Assembly (NCBI GenBank): GCA_965249785.1
Contig: CBDFMU010000056.1
Coordinates: 1 to 64,000 of the forward strand
Direction of reading: 5' to 3'
Length of the DNA stretch: 64,000 nucleotides
Source of the DNA: M3007 sp965249785
Lineage (GTDB): Bacteria; Bacteroidota; Bacteroidia; Chitinophagales; Saprospiraceae
The notes under the pieces are model-generated. The model was not told the DNA's origin and did no database searches. It was given only the letters and a program-made list of their open reading frames with translations. Positions 1-8,393 of the stretch are shown piece by piece. Within the stretch, counting starts at the first letter, position 1, and each line of letters opens with the position of its first letter. Both the position numbers and the translations under genes were made by a program.

Positions 1-444
1 ATTTTGCTGAAAACCTTCGATTTTATCCAAATACCACTCCGCACCTTCGATGCAGCGATCTACACTGACCCGCGACTGGGCCACAGGTTTGCCAATTTCC
101 CAAGTGAGCAAATAGGCCAGTAAATCGCGATGCTGACGCAAAGCCGCCAAGGTATCGGCCACTTTGGAGCGACGCGTATCAAGATCAACCTTGCGCCAAT
201 CAGCAAATTCACGGGCGGCGGCCTGTACTGCTTGCTTACCTTCGGCGGAGGAAAGCATGGGCAAGTGACCCAGTTCCGTACCATCTACTGGTGAAAGGTA
301 GGGCTTGGCGTGACCGCTATTTTTCCATTCCCCGGCGATGTGATTCAGCACACGGCCTTCACTATCAAACATTTCGGGGGCGATGGTTTTTAGTTGCGAT
401 TCTAATATTTCCCAGCGGGCGGCGGGCAGTATAATTTTCGACAT
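1..444 (-). CDS. Aldehyde dehydrogenase family protein, N-terminal part (runs off the window)
   Basis: Reading leftwards from the ATG at 444 gives 148 uninterrupted codons to the window edge, starting MSKIILPAARW. The segment TWEIGKPVAQSRVSVDR followed by CIEGAEWYLDKIE is the N-terminal NAD(P)-binding region of the ALDH superfamily, where a conserved E-x-GKP precedes helix-rich sequence. These enzymes oxidise aldehydes to acids with NAD(P)+. The catalytic Cys and Glu would lie beyond the window, so the substrate cannot be named; a non-phosphorylating glyceraldehyde-3-phosphate dehydrogenase type is possible. The next gene (fdx) is divergent, and 450 bp of repeat-bearing DNA separates them. 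Confidence 0.8.
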   Translation of the reverse strand, partial: MSKIILPAARWEILESQLKTIAPEMFDSEGRVLNHIAGEWKNSGHAKPYLSPVDGTELGHLPMLSSAEGKQAVQAAAREFADWRKVDLDTRRSKVADTLAALRQHRDLLAYLLTWEIGKPVAQSRVSVDRCIEGAEWYLDKIEGFQQN

Positions 445-559
445 GGATGGTAGTTCAATAGGATGAAGAGACGTTTTCAGACTGCAATGAAAGGTTTTTC
501 GGGAAAAAGGGAGGCGTTTGGCAGGTTATGTTTTCCAAACATCTTAAAGCGTGGAGGGT

Positions 560-775
560 TTATGCGTAGGATTAATTGGAACGCGGATTCGACGGATTTT
601 GCGGATGAAAGCGGATTTTTCTTTTAATACAAATATTATGATGCCCTCCGTAGGCCTAATGGGAACGCGAACGACGCAGAGGACGTGGATTTTCGCGGAT
701 TTAATAAAAGTCGAATTCTGAAAATCCGCGTTTGTCCGCCAAATCTGCGTCGTCCGCGTTCCAATTGAATCTACG
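560..775. repeat. Intergenic imperfect palindromes, GGAACGCGGA family
   Basis: The 445-897 gap has no gene. Two palindromic stretches sit in it. The first (about 565-630) begins TTAATTGGAACGCGGATTCG. The second (about 655-771) has a left arm with GGGAACGCGAACGACGC and a right arm ending CGTCGTCCGCGTTCCAATT, its reverse complement with a few mismatches. A close relative lies at 11877-11993. Copies in different gaps suggest a REP-like dispersed element; function is unknown. Confidence 0.75.
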
Positions 776-830
776 AAAAGCGAAATACAGTAGTTTCTGT
801 TACTATATTTGCAAACCTTGTCCCTTTATC

Positions 831-859
831 CTTGTTTCACTGGCCAAATTCTATCTTTG
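831..859 (+). promoter_or_regulatory. Bacteroidota-type promoter for fdx
   Basis: CTTG at 831-834 and TATCTTTG at 852-859 are 17 bp apart. This fits the Bacteroidota sigma-ABfr consensus (TTTG near -33, TAnnTTTG near -7). The ATG of fdx follows 38 bp later. A second TATATTTG at 804-811 could be an alternative -7 box. Confidence 0.6.
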
Positions 860-897
860 CCGCCTTTTTATATAGGCGTTGACTCGCAGCAGCACAC

Positions 898-1239
898 ATG
901 GCCACCATCAAGTTCCAGTTTGAAGATAAAAAAATCCCGACCCAAACGGTGACGGGAAGTTTCCAGGATATGTCCATTCTGGAAATCACAGAAGAATACG
1001 ACGTTCACCTCAACCACAACTGCGGCGGCGTTTGCGCTTGCTCCACTTGCCATGTGTACGTGGAAAGCGGCGAGGATTTTATTGAGGAGTTATCTGATAA
1101 AGAGGAGGATTTCATTGATCGTGCGTTCAATCCGCGCCTCGAAAGTCGTCTGGCTTGCCAATGTATCATCCTTGATGAATCTGCCGAAGTAACAGTCACG
1201 ATTCCTGATCAGCGGCGGATTATTGGACATGAACACTAA
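898..1239 (+). CDS. fdx: 2Fe-2S ferredoxin, ISC type
   Basis: This 113-residue protein has the adrenodoxin-type ferredoxin fold signature. Cluster ligands are C42, C48 and C51 (in CGGVCACSTCH) and C87 (in ACQC), the same numbering as the E. coli ISC ferredoxin. Extra cysteines at 46 and 89 flank the ligands. It carries electrons in cytoplasmic iron-sulfur cluster assembly. The next gene is iscX, also an ISC-pathway component, which supports the call. The ATG at 898 sits 38 bp after a good promoter. The two genes are separated by a palindromic repeat, not by a simple operon junction. Confidence 0.93.
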   Translation: MATIKFQFEDKKIPTQTVTGSFQDMSILEITEEYDVHLNHNCGGVCACSTCHVYVESGEDFIEELSDKEEDFIDRAFNPRLESRLACQCIILDESAEVTVTIPDQRRIIGHEH

Positions 1240-1247
1240 AATTTAGT

Positions 1248-1388
1248 TATGAGTTATGAATTATGAGTTATTTGCCCAACTCCATGCCTTATTTCAGAGC
1301 ATCTATTAATTAAATAGAGGAACAAGCATATTCTCCATTGAATTCTTCCAAAAAACTCATCACTTATAACTCATCACTCATAACTTCC
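1248..1388. repeat. Palindromic repeat, ATAACTCAT family
   Basis: Between fdx and iscX, words such as TTATGAGTTATGAATTATGAG (left, about 1250-1277) recur as the reverse complement (ATAACTCATCACTCATAACT, about 1365-1385). They enclose an AT-rich core. The same word family occupies the rplQ-rpoA gap at 61496-61582. The transcript could form a long imperfect hairpin. Confidence 0.75.
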
Positions 1389-1419
1389 TTAAACCTTGGC
1401 TTTTCAGGATATTGATAAT

Positions 1420-1641
1420 ATGCCCATTAGTTGGGCCGACCACGAGGATGTCGCGATGGCGTTGTACGAGCGTTTCGGAGCGGAATTCGACGAATCCAAA
1501 ATCTACCGCGTTCGTTTCACGGAACTGATCAATTGGGTGCTGGAAATCCCCAATTTCGAGGGTACCCGCGAAGAATCCAACGAAGCGCATTTGGAACAAA
1601 TCCAGGCTAAATGGGTGTACGAATGGAGGGGCAACCAATAA
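1420..1641 (+). CDS. iscX: Fe-S assembly protein IscX
   Basis: Starting at the ATG at 1420, the product has 73 residues and begins MPISWADHEDVAMALYERF. This aligns by eye with the IscX/YfhJ family: W near the start, the VRFTEL segment, the W-V-L helix and a C-terminal W-x-Y-E-W. IscX binds IscS and iron and modulates Fe-S cluster assembly. An in-frame TTG at 1396 would add eight residues, but family members start near the W, so 1420 is preferred. The 3' end overlaps the start of kdsC by about 30 bp, suggesting coupled translation. Confidence 0.9.
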   Translation: MPISWADHEDVAMALYERFGAEFDESKIYRVRFTELINWVLEIPNFEGTREESNEAHLEQIQAKWVYEWRGNQ

Positions 1642-2195
1642 GTCTGCCGGAACCGCGCCAACTGACGCCGGAGGAAAGCACCGTAGAACTCGTCAATCTG
1701 TTCGATAAGATGAAGGCCGTGAAAGCCTTTGTGCTGGATATGGACGGGGTGTTGACCGATAATATGATGATGGTCACTGAATCCGGCGAACTGTTGCGCA
1801 GCGTCAATGTTCGCGACGGGCAGGTGATTAAATGGGCAATTAAGGCCGGTTATCAAATTGGTATTATCACCGGAGGTCGCTCGGAAGGTGCGAAAAAACG
1901 CTTCACTGATCTGGGTGTAGTCGAATATTATTCCGGTATTCAGGAAAAATGGCCCGCTTTTCAGTCTTTCCTACAACGCAGCGATCTGCTTCAATCCGAG
2001 GTTTGTTACATGGGCGATGATTTGCCCGATTTACCAGTGCTGCGTAAAGTGGCTTTGGCCTGTTGTCCGTCGGATGCGGTGCCGGAGGTGCTGGAAATTT
2101 GTGACTACGTGTCGCCCTTGCGCGGCGGTGCGGGCTGCGTCCGCGATGTGCTGGAAAAGGTGATGAAATTGCAAGGGAACTGGCCGGATTATTAG
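1611..2195 (+). CDS. kdsC: KDO-8-phosphate phosphatase-like HAD hydrolase
   Basis: The protein has 194 residues. HAD motif I is DMDGVLTD with nucleophile D43 and acid D45; motif IV is GDDLPDLPV. There is no large cap domain, as expected for the tetrameric C0 phosphatase KdsC. NVRDGQVIKWA and the glycine-rich end (LRGGAGCVRDV) are also typical. KdsC releases phosphate from 3-deoxy-D-manno-octulosonate 8-phosphate in LPS core synthesis. The ATG at 1611 overlaps iscX; a later start (1626 or 1710) is possible. A hairpin terminator follows immediately. Confidence 0.88.
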   Translation: MGVRMEGQPISLPEPRQLTPEESTVELVNLFDKMKAVKAFVLDMDGVLTDNMMMVTESGELLRSVNVRDGQVIKWAIKAGYQIGIITGGRSEGAKKRFTDLGVVEYYSGIQEKWPAFQSFLQRSDLLQSEVCYMGDDLPDLPVLRKVALACCPSDAVPEVLEICDYVSPLRGGAGCVRDVLEKVMKLQGNWPDY

Positions 2196-2228
2196 TAACG
2201 CGTACCGCCGATCCCCGATCGGCGTAAA

Positions 2229-2278
2229 AAACAAAAAAGCGACTTGCCAGTGTTCCTGACAAGCCGCTTTTTTTATTT
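2229..2278. terminator. Bidirectional terminator between kdsC and the repeat protein
   Basis: AAGCGACTTGCCAG and CTGACAAGCCGCTT pair around a short loop, with A-runs before and T-runs after. It serves the convergent genes kdsC and the T9SS protein. A wider inverted repeat encloses it: ACCGCCGATCCCCGATCGGC at about 2209 and GATCGGCGGTAC at about 2302. Confidence 0.85.
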
Positions 2279-2317
2279 TATGATTGCTATACGCCAATCA
2301 GGGATCGGCGGTACTTG

Positions 2318-5300
2318 TTACATTTTGGTGAAAGTTCCTTCCAGATTTCCCACCGCCGAGCGCACCGCCAAACGATAAATACCCGCTGGCAAAGTCGATA
2401 CTTCCAGTTGGAAATTACCGCCATCTTCCACAGATTGCGTCAGTACCAGGCGGCCATCAGCGTGAAATACCTGCACCGTAGACTGGCCCATACGTGCGCC
2501 ACCGGGCAACAACGCGCTGGCATTCAACCAGTCGCCCGTTGGGTTAGGAGATAGTATCAGCCGCGCATCCGAAACGGGTGTACCCGTCGCCAAAGTCGGA
2601 CATTCCACTTTTCCCAACTGCGTAGCATCATGACAATCAGCATGCAAGTGGTCATGGATGCCAAATTCGTACATCGTAGTGTTGTCGCCCACCAGTGGCC
2701 CGATAATGATCGGCTGCGGCGTATTGTACGGGAACGTGCCATAGTTATGTCCATTGCCAGTAATATCGAAACCGCCCGAACCGCCGCTTTGGTGGTCAAA
2801 ACTGACGAGGGCAAAGAACTGTCCGCACAGACAAGGGGTAGCCACAGCATGAACGTTTTCAACCACACAAGGCTCTAACAAGCAGGTCGGAACCGCAAAT
2901 TCCAAGGTGGAGCAGCAATTGAGGGCACCCGCCGTACCAAAGCAGATTTTGATCACGTCGTTGTTACCGCCATTCCAGGGGAAATGCGGGATGGCGAGCG
3001 GCAACTGGCTAAGTTGGAATGAGCCAAAAAATGCGCCGTTGGCATACACCGAAAAGGTATTTACCGGCGGATTCGTCACCTGGAAATTCAGAAACAATTG
3101 ATAAGTACTATCACCCTGACATTCGCCGGTTTGTACGGTCAGATTATGTACTTCACAGTTGCCACCAAAGCAGGTTGGTGCTACGAACTCTGTGGTTTTG
3201 CAGCAATTCGGCTGATCGTTGATGCAAATCTTAATATGATCGGCTGCACCACCGCCCCACGGGAAATTCGGAATCGTCAAGGGCAATGCCGTCAATGGGA
3301 AAATACCCAAATACTGGCCGTTGCCTGCCCACACTTCAAAGGAAGCATTTCCCGCATTTTGCACCTGGAAATTGACGATCAATACATAGGTGTTGCTACT
3401 ATCCATATGGCAATCGCCGACATGCACCACCACATTGGAGATTTCGCAAGGGCCTGTATGCAAGCAAGCGGGCACTGGAAATTCGAGCGTTTTGCAACAA
3501 GTGCTGACGGTATTATTCATCATACACACTTTCACCACGTCGTTGTTGCCGCCGTTCCAGGGGAAATTTGGAATACTCAACGGCAATTGGCTGAGCGTGT
3601 AGGTGCCGAATAATTGGCCGTTGGCAAAAAGTTGGAAACCAGTGGCGGTAGTGCCAGTTACCTGGAAATTGACTAATAAAAAGTAAGCACTGTCGCCGTG
3701 GCATTCGCCGGTTTGGACCGTCAATTCATGAATTTCGCAGGCCGTTCCTTGCAAACAGGCAGGCACCGGAAATTCAAGCGTTGCGCAGCAGGCATTCGTT
3801 GGGGTGCTACTCGCCATACATACTTTCACCACGTCATTATTGCCGCCATTCCAGGGGAAATTCGGGATACTCAACGGCAATTGGCTGAGCGTGTAGGTGC
3901 CGAATACTTGCCCATTAGCAAAAAGTTGGAAACTGTTCGTGGTGCTGCCAGTTACCTGGAAATTGACCAACACCTGATAGGCACTGTCGCCGTGGCATTC
4001 GCCGGTTTGCACCGTCAAGTTATGGATTTCGCAGGCCGTGCCTTGCAAACAGGCAGGCACCGGAAATTCGAGGGTTTTGCAGCAAGTGCTGACTGCACCA
4101 TTCATCATACATACCTTGATCACATCGTTATTGCCGCCGTTCCAGGGGAAATTCGGAATGCTCAATGGCAATTGGCTGAGCGTATAAGTGCCGAATACCT
4201 GGCCGTTGGCAAAAAGTTGGAAACTAGTCGCCGTAGTGCCCGTTACCTGAAAATTAACCAAAACCTGATAAGCACTGTCGCCGTGACATTCGCCGGTTTG
4301 GACCGTCAATTCATGGATTTCGCAGTTGCCTGAGCAGCTGGGGGCCTGGAATTCCTTGACTTTGCAGCAGTTAGGCTGGTCATTGATACAAACCCGGACG
4401 TAGTCGACTGCCAGCCCGCTGGCTGGAAAATTTGGAATGGTCAATGGCAGCGCGGTCAGCGGAAAAACGCCAATGTATTGATTATTGCTGGCCCAGACTT
4501 CAAACGAGGTATTGCCGGGGTTGTGTACCTGGAAATTCACCACTACGCTGTAGCCGCCCACTGCATTACAAGGCCCGGGAGTCGCGACCAGATCATAGAT
4601 TTCGCAAACCCCTTGTTGCAGACAAGCCGGTACCGCAAATTCATGGGTTTCGCAGCATAAGTCGGTGCCATCCAAATCCACCAGGCATACTTTGATCACA
4701 TCGTTGTTGCCACCGTTCCAGGGGAAATTCGGAATAGCCAGCGGCAACTGGTTTAGGGTATAAGCACCAAACAAATGACCGTTGGCATACACGCGGAAAT
4801 AATTGGAAGTGGCACCCGTCGTCAGAAAATTGATATGTAGCAGATAAGTGCTATCGCCAGTACACTCCCCAGTCTGCAAGGTCAGCCCGTGGAGGCTACA
4901 GCTATCAATGGAGGCACAATTGGGGGCCTGGATGTCCTGGTCTATGCAACAAATCACCGTACCCGGCACATCATTAATACATATTTTCAGTACATCGAAC
5001 GGATTACCGCTGGCTGGAAAATTCGGAAGCGTCAGCGGCAAGGCCGTAAGCGGGTAATTACCAATCACTTGTGAATTGGCGGACAGCGTAAAGTGACCGT
5101 TGCCGGGATTGGTGCCTTGAAAATTGACCGTCAATTTATATGTGCTGTCATTATTACAAGCACCAGTGACCGCGCTAATATGGGTAATGCTGCAAGGGCC
5201 AAAAGGCAGGCAAGCCGGAGCCAGAAAATGTTGTTCGCGGCAACAACCGACGTCATTACCAGTACAAACTTTTATGCTAGAAAAAATCTGGCCATTCCAC

Positions 5301-6160
5301 GGAAAATTTGAAATCGTCAATGGTAATTGACTGACCGAGAATGCGCCTAAATAATGGCCGTTTGCCCACAACTCAAAAGAATCCACTACCGCTGGCGTGG
5401 CCACCTGGAAATTCAGCACCGCCCGAAAGGTACTATCGGAAGTGCATTCCCCAGTCGTAATATGGAGTTGGGACAGGTCGCAGGCGGCATAAGGCAGGCA
5501 GGTCGGCACGTGAAATTCCAGTTCACCACAGCACGAAGTAGTGGTACTTGTAGCATCCAGACATACTTGTACTACATCAAATGCCCCACCATTCCAGGGA
5601 AAATTCGGAATTTGCAGGGGCAGCTGGCTGGTCGCATAATGTCCAAAATAGTGTCCATTGGCAGAAACCGTGAAGGAATCGCTGGCGCCTCCGGCATTGG
5701 TTGGGTTAAAATTCAAAAACAAGTGATACGTGCTATCGGCATTACAGTTGCCCGCTTCCGCGACCAAATGCTGTTGAATATTGCATCCTAAAGCAGGAAC
5801 GCAGGCCGGTATAGTAACTTCAATGCTGGCTTGGCAATCGCCGAATACAAAGTCCCTCACTACAAATTCGCGGACACTAGCCGTTGTACCCGCCGTGAAT
5901 GGCCCCAACACCACGGGCACGGACGACAATCCGTATGGCAACGTGTCGTAAATAATACCATTGCCGCGCACGGTGAACTGGTTGGTAGTGCCAACATGGT
6001 TGAAGGTGAGGCTCACCGAATATTGGCAAGTAATAGGGTCCGGCCCCAGAAGGGTGGCGGTGAGATTAGTAATGTGACAATCATTCTGCGCGGTCAGGGT
6101 AGCGACCAGTAGCAGCATCGGTAAGCAGGAAAAAAAACGCATGGGAAGAAGGTTTTGCAT
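2318..6160 (-). CDS. Secreted T9SS protein with 12 tandem Cys-rich repeats
   Basis: The 1,280-residue product has an N-terminal signal peptide (MRFFSCLPMLLLVATLTAQ; translation starts at 6160 or 6142). It then carries twelve tandem units of about 95 residues and ends in a type A T9SS sorting domain (LSPNPTGDWL ... LPAGIYRLAV). Each middle unit has six cysteines in the order C, GEC, K-V/I-C, CC, PxC, plus a core PNFPWNGG. It probably folds as a chain of disulfide-bonded beta-sandwich modules on the cell surface. The first and last units are divergent and may act as caps. Units 7-9 are nearly identical, pointing to recent duplication. No catalytic motif is visible. Adhesion or a structural surface layer is a guess. 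Confidence 0.85.
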   Translation of the reverse strand: MQNLLPMRFFSCLPMLLLVATLTAQNDCHITNLTATLLGPDPITCQYSVSLTFNHVGTTNQFTVRGNGIIYDTLPYGLSSVPVVLGPFTAGTTASVREFVVRDFVFGDCQASIEVTIPACVPALGCNIQQHLVAEAGNCNADSTYHLFLNFNPTNAGGASDSFTVSANGHYFGHYATSQLPLQIPNFPWNGGAFDVVQVCLDATSTTTSCCGELEFHVPTCLPYAACDLSQLHITTGECTSDSTFRAVLNFQVATPAVVDSFELWANGHYLGAFSVSQLPLTISNFPWNGQIFSSIKVCTGNDVGCCREQHFLAPACLPFGPCSITHISAVTGACNNDSTYKLTVNFQGTNPGNGHFTLSANSQVIGNYPLTALPLTLPNFPASGNPFDVLKICINDVPGTVICCIDQDIQAPNCASIDSCSLHGLTLQTGECTGDSTYLLHINFLTTGATSNYFRVYANGHLFGAYTLNQLPLAIPNFPWNGGNNDVIKVCLVDLDGTDLCCETHEFAVPACLQQGVCEIYDLVATPGPCNAVGGYSVVVNFQVHNPGNTSFEVWASNNQYIGVFPLTALPLTIPNFPASGLAVDYVRVCINDQPNCCKVKEFQAPSCSGNCEIHELTVQTGECHGDSAYQVLVNFQVTGTTATSFQLFANGQVFGTYTLSQLPLSIPNFPWNGGNNDVIKVCMMNGAVSTCCKTLEFPVPACLQGTACEIHNLTVQTGECHGDSAYQVLVNFQVTGSTTNSFQLFANGQVFGTYTLSQLPLSIPNFPWNGGNNDVVKVCMASSTPTNACCATLEFPVPACLQGTACEIHELTVQTGECHGDSAYFLLVNFQVTGTTATGFQLFANGQLFGTYTLSQLPLSIPNFPWNGGNNDVVKVCMMNNTVSTCCKTLEFPVPACLHTGPCEISNVVVHVGDCHMDSSNTYVLIVNFQVQNAGNASFEVWAGNGQYLGIFPLTALPLTIPNFPWGGGAADHIKICINDQPNCCKTTEFVAPTCFGGNCEVHNLTVQTGECQGDSTYQLFLNFQVTNPPVNTFSVYANGAFFGSFQLSQLPLAIPHFPWNGGNNDVIKICFGTAGALNCCSTLEFAVPTCLLEPCVVENVHAVATPCLCGQFFALVSFDHQSGGSGGFDITGNGHNYGTFPYNTPQPIIIGPLVGDNTTMYEFGIHDHLHADCHDATQLGKVECPTLATGTPVSDARLILSPNPTGDWLNASALLPGGARMGQSTVQVFHADGRLVLTQSVEDGGNFQLEVSTLPAGIYRLAVRSAVGNLEGTFTKM
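3448..4330 (-). repeat. Near-identical coding repeats 7-9 of the T9SS protein
   Basis: Three consecutive units of about 290 bp encode almost the same protein, with shared words VQTGECHGDSAY, TYTLSQLPLSIPNFPWNGG and LEFPVPACL. DNA identity is high by eye, unlike the more diverged flanking units. Recent unequal crossing-over or assembly collapse could have changed the unit number. Confidence 0.8.
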
Positions 6161-6292
6161 GAAAAAAGAACGGTCAGCCTTCGGGAGTATGCCAATGAGA
6201 TACTGGTCAATGCCATTTCGCTCCCTATGTCGGGCATTTACAGAAGAAATATTTTCCGGCTGGACAATAGCCAGGTAGTAGCAGTCTTTTGC

Positions 6293-6658
6293 CTACGTAA
6301 AAAGGAGGATAATTCTGGGAATGAAAACGATCAATCCTACCACCACCGCCCCAAAAGCCCCAATCAGTACGGCAGCAGCAGCGACATCCTTGACTTTGCC
6401 AGCCAGCGGGTGAAATTCCGGCGACACCAGATCCGTTAGGTATTCGAGGGCCGTATTCATGGCCTCCAATGCCATAACCATCGCCACACAAATCACCAAC
6501 GCCAGCCATTCCAGGTGGGAAATATGTAGCCCCCATCCCGCCACCACGACGACGAGCGTCGCAAAAAGGTGAATACGGGCGTTCGGCTGCGAGCGAAATA
6601 GATCGGCCAAGCCCTGAAAAGCGTAGCGAAAACTATTAATACGGTGATGTAGAGTCAT
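6293..6658 (-). CDS. dgkA: Diacylglycerol/undecaprenol kinase family membrane protein
   Basis: From the ATG at 6658 the product has 121 residues, begins MTLHHRINSFRYAFQG, and has three hydrophobic segments. The DAGK signature E-AMNTALEYLTDL ... H-LAGKVKDVAAAAV holds the conserved Glu, Asn and the K-D-x-A-A-x-A-V motif of the small trimeric prokaryotic kinases. These phosphorylate diacylglycerol or undecaprenol at the inner membrane. The next gene upstream overlaps its start by 23 bp, so the two are probably one transcript. Confidence 0.88.
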   Translation of the reverse strand: MTLHHRINSFRYAFQGLADLFRSQPNARIHLFATLVVVVAGWGLHISHLEWLALVICVAMVMALEAMNTALEYLTDLVSPEFHPLAGKVKDVAAAAVLIGAFGAVVVGLIVFIPRIILLFT

Positions 6659-7013
6659 CGGGAAGTACGTAATTGGAGAGTTCGCCCGGCACCGGGATGA
6701 CATACGGAATTTCCCATTGCCGGTTTTGAAGCTGCAATTCCTGCTCCCGGAGCATGGCGCGCATCATTTTTTCGTGATAATGAAAACTAATGACCGCTCC
6801 GCAGCCCAGACAAACAAACATTAATCGGGAGTTATTGGTAAACAGGAAAAAGAGGGCCAGCACCAAATAACCCGAGGCAACCAGCACGTTTTGGTGTGCC
6901 CAGGCCTTAAATAGTGGCGTATTAGGCACAAAAATGCAGACCAGGGCACCCGTAAGGAACACTAGTGTCAGCGTCTGACGTACACGTGGATGGTTGAAAA
7001 ACGTGATTTTCAT
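6636..7013 (-). CDS. Small membrane protein of unknown function
   Basis: From the ATG at 7013 the product has 125 residues, with two or three predicted membrane segments (about residues 14-32, 43-60 and 65-80) and a polar tail. I do not recognise the family. It overlaps the kinase gene downstream, suggesting co-expression. A -7 box (TATCTTTG on the minus strand, 7021-7028) lies only seven bases ahead of the start, so its mRNA may have almost no leader. Confidence 0.7.
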   Translation of the reverse strand: MKITFFNHPRVRQTLTLVFLTGALVCIFVPNTPLFKAWAHQNVLVASGYLVLALFFLFTNNSRLMFVCLGCGAVISFHYHEKMMRAMLREQELQLQNRQWEIPYVIPVPGELSNYVLPDDSTSPY

Positions 7014-7020
7014 GGCCGGG

Positions 7021-7028
7021 CAAAGATA
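7021..7028 (-). promoter_or_regulatory. -7 box (TATCTTTG) before the small membrane protein
   Basis: TATCTTTG read on the minus strand ends seven bases upstream of the ATG at 7013. No clear -33 TTTG is seen at ideal spacing. Confidence 0.4.
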
Positions 7029-7065
7029 CAACAGCCATTTTTTAAAATTCTGCTTTCCGGTTGGC

Positions 7066-7095
7066 TTGCTTTTCCGCGTAGAGATTTTACCTTTG
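7066..7095 (+). promoter_or_regulatory. Promoter of the tRNA-Ser genes
   Basis: TTG at 7066-7068 and TACCTTTG at 7088-7095 are separated by 19 bp, matching the Bacteroidota consensus. The tRNA starts 25 bp later. Confidence 0.6.
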
Positions 7096-7119
7096 CAGCC
7101 GCTTTTGAAAAAGTGACAT

Positions 7120-7207
7120 GGAGAGATGTCCGAGTGGTTTAAGGAGCACGCCTGGAAAGTGTGTATACGCCAAAAGTGTATCCGGGGTTCGAATCCCCGT
7201 CTCTCCG
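7120..7207 (+). tRNA. tRNA-Ser(GGA)
   Basis: Acceptor arms GGAGAGA and TCTCTCC pair. The anticodon loop CTGGAAA sits in a five-pair stem, giving anticodon GGA (codon UCC). The long variable arm and the GGTTCGAATCC T-arm are typical of class II tRNA-Ser. CCA is not fully encoded. Confidence 0.95.
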
Positions 7208-7210
7208 CAG

Positions 7211-7303
7211 TTTGGTTATTGGTTTATCAGTTAATGGTTATTGGAAAATTGGTTATTGCCGGTCGTAAGGCCAATAACCATTCACCAACGACTAATGACC
7301 ATT
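7211..7303. repeat. Palindromic repeat, GGTTATTGG family, between the tRNAs
   Basis: Left arm words GGTTATTGG and AATGGTTATTGG recur inverted as CCAATAACCATT and AATGACC on the right. The whole spacer between the two tRNA-Ser genes is this one palindrome, so it would fold inside the tRNA precursor transcript. Confidence 0.7.
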
Positions 7304-7304
7304 C

Positions 7305-7391
7305 GGAGAAGTGGCAGAGTGGTTTAATGCACCTGATTCGAAATCAGACGTACCTTCGCGGGTACCGGGGGTTCGACTCCCTCCTTCTCCG
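7305..7391 (+). tRNA. tRNA-Ser(CGA)
   Basis: Acceptor arms GGAGAAG and CTTCTCC pair. The anticodon loop TTCGAAA gives CGA (codon UCG). A long variable arm (ACGTACC...GGGTACC) marks a class II tRNA. The first anticodon-stem pair appears to be a C-A mismatch. Confidence 0.93.
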
Positions 7392-7396
7392 CTGTT

Positions 7397-7421
7397 AGAG
7401 CCTGGTCCTTGGATCGGGCTT
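7397..7421 (+). terminator. Terminator after the tRNA-Ser pair
   Basis: AGCC..GGTCC and GGATC..GGGCT pair around a short loop, followed by six Ts. Confidence 0.6.
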
Positions 7422-7508
7422 TTTTAATTGGCCCTGACAGCTCTACTATCTCCCTCTACTACCACCACTGGCATATATTTTTACCAAATCTTTCAAAAAC
7501 AATAAAAA

Positions 7509-7748
7509 ATGACCGACAAACAAAAACTAGCCGAACAGGCCCTCCTCCATTTTTCACCCACCAGTGGTACGCTGTCCGAAAAAGTTATCCTCGAAATATC
7601 ACGCGGCGATTTCAGCCTGGAAGACTTGGAACACGCAGCAGAACATTTGAACAAAAAAGGCTATTTACAAATGGCTGGTTCCAGAGAAGAAGGCTTTGAG
7701 TATGGATTGAATGTAGAAGGCGTGGAACATAGAGATAGCCTTAAGTGA
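7509..7748 (+). CDS. Small conserved-looking protein, unknown function
   Basis: The 79-residue product begins MTDKQKLAEQALLHF and is mostly helical and acidic by composition, without a signal peptide or membrane segment. LEDLEHAAEHLNKKGYLQ followed by a strand-like end resembles a winged-helix wing, but I cannot assign a family. The ATG at 7509 follows an A-rich stretch. It stands alone between the tRNA terminator and the metal-related genes. Confidence 0.6.
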   Translation: MTDKQKLAEQALLHFSPTSGTLSEKVILEISRGDFSLEDLEHAAEHLNKKGYLQMAGSREEGFEYGLNVEGVEHRDSLK

Positions 7749-7832
7749 TTCCAAAGTCGTTATTGCCAATCGCAAACGAAACGTTATTCAGGCGCATGTT
7801 TATGCGATATACCCTAACTTTACGAGTGAATT

Positions 7833-8219
7833 ATGTCCTATCCTCTGCGCATATTATTGTTACTCAGCCTGTTCGTCGCTACATCGGCGAATAATGCCTG
7901 GGCATGTGGCCACTGCGCGACGGGAAAATGCGGACAAACAGCCTCTAAAAAATCTTGTTGCGCCCAAAAAAGCAACCACGCAGCTGCCCATTGTGCCGGG
8001 AAAAAATGTTCGGGCAGCCCCGGTAGCGGCGGGTGTCATTGCCCCTGCGGCACGGTCACAGGCGGACACGCGGCAGCCGCGTTGGAAGAAATTCCATCCA
8101 TCTTTTCCTTGCCTTCTTCTTCCAGCGACGCTACCCTGCGTCAGGCATTCTACTTCGCGCAGTACATGCCGGAAGCTGTTTATCTCCCGATTTGGCAGCC
8201 GCCACAGTTAGGCGTTTAG
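7833..8219 (+). CDS. Secreted Cys/His-rich small protein, likely metal-binding
   Basis: The 128-residue product has a signal peptide (about residues 1-24, ending AWA). A mature segment of about 40 residues follows with clustered cysteines and histidines (ACGHCATGKCG, SCC, KKCSG, CHCPC). The rest is low in cysteine. Spacing resembles no named metallothionein that I know. It lies just upstream of an HMA/DUF3347 lipoprotein and a multicopper oxidase, so a periplasmic copper-binding role is a reasonable inference. Confidence 0.7.
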   Translation: MSYPLRILLLLSLFVATSANNAWACGHCATGKCGQTASKKSCCAQKSNHAAAHCAGKKCSGSPGSGGCHCPCGTVTGGHAAAALEEIPSIFSLPSSSSDATLRQAFYFAQYMPEAVYLPIWQPPQLGV

Positions 8220-8393
8220 TGCCGCTCCAGCCCGACGTAGGCCTTTTCCAATAGTAATTTTCTATATTTTGACCTATGTATTGACCTGTGGAAGGTTAGT
8301 ACAAAACGCGGCATCTGGCCTTTTGCGTCCCACGGGTATTGCGCTCTACGCAATACCTGAACACCCTTATTTTCCACTTTTAAATTCAAAAAA

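Noticed and set aside
60..284. 74-residue minus-strand frame
   Set aside because: A different minus-strand frame through 1-444 gives clear aldehyde dehydrogenase sequence.
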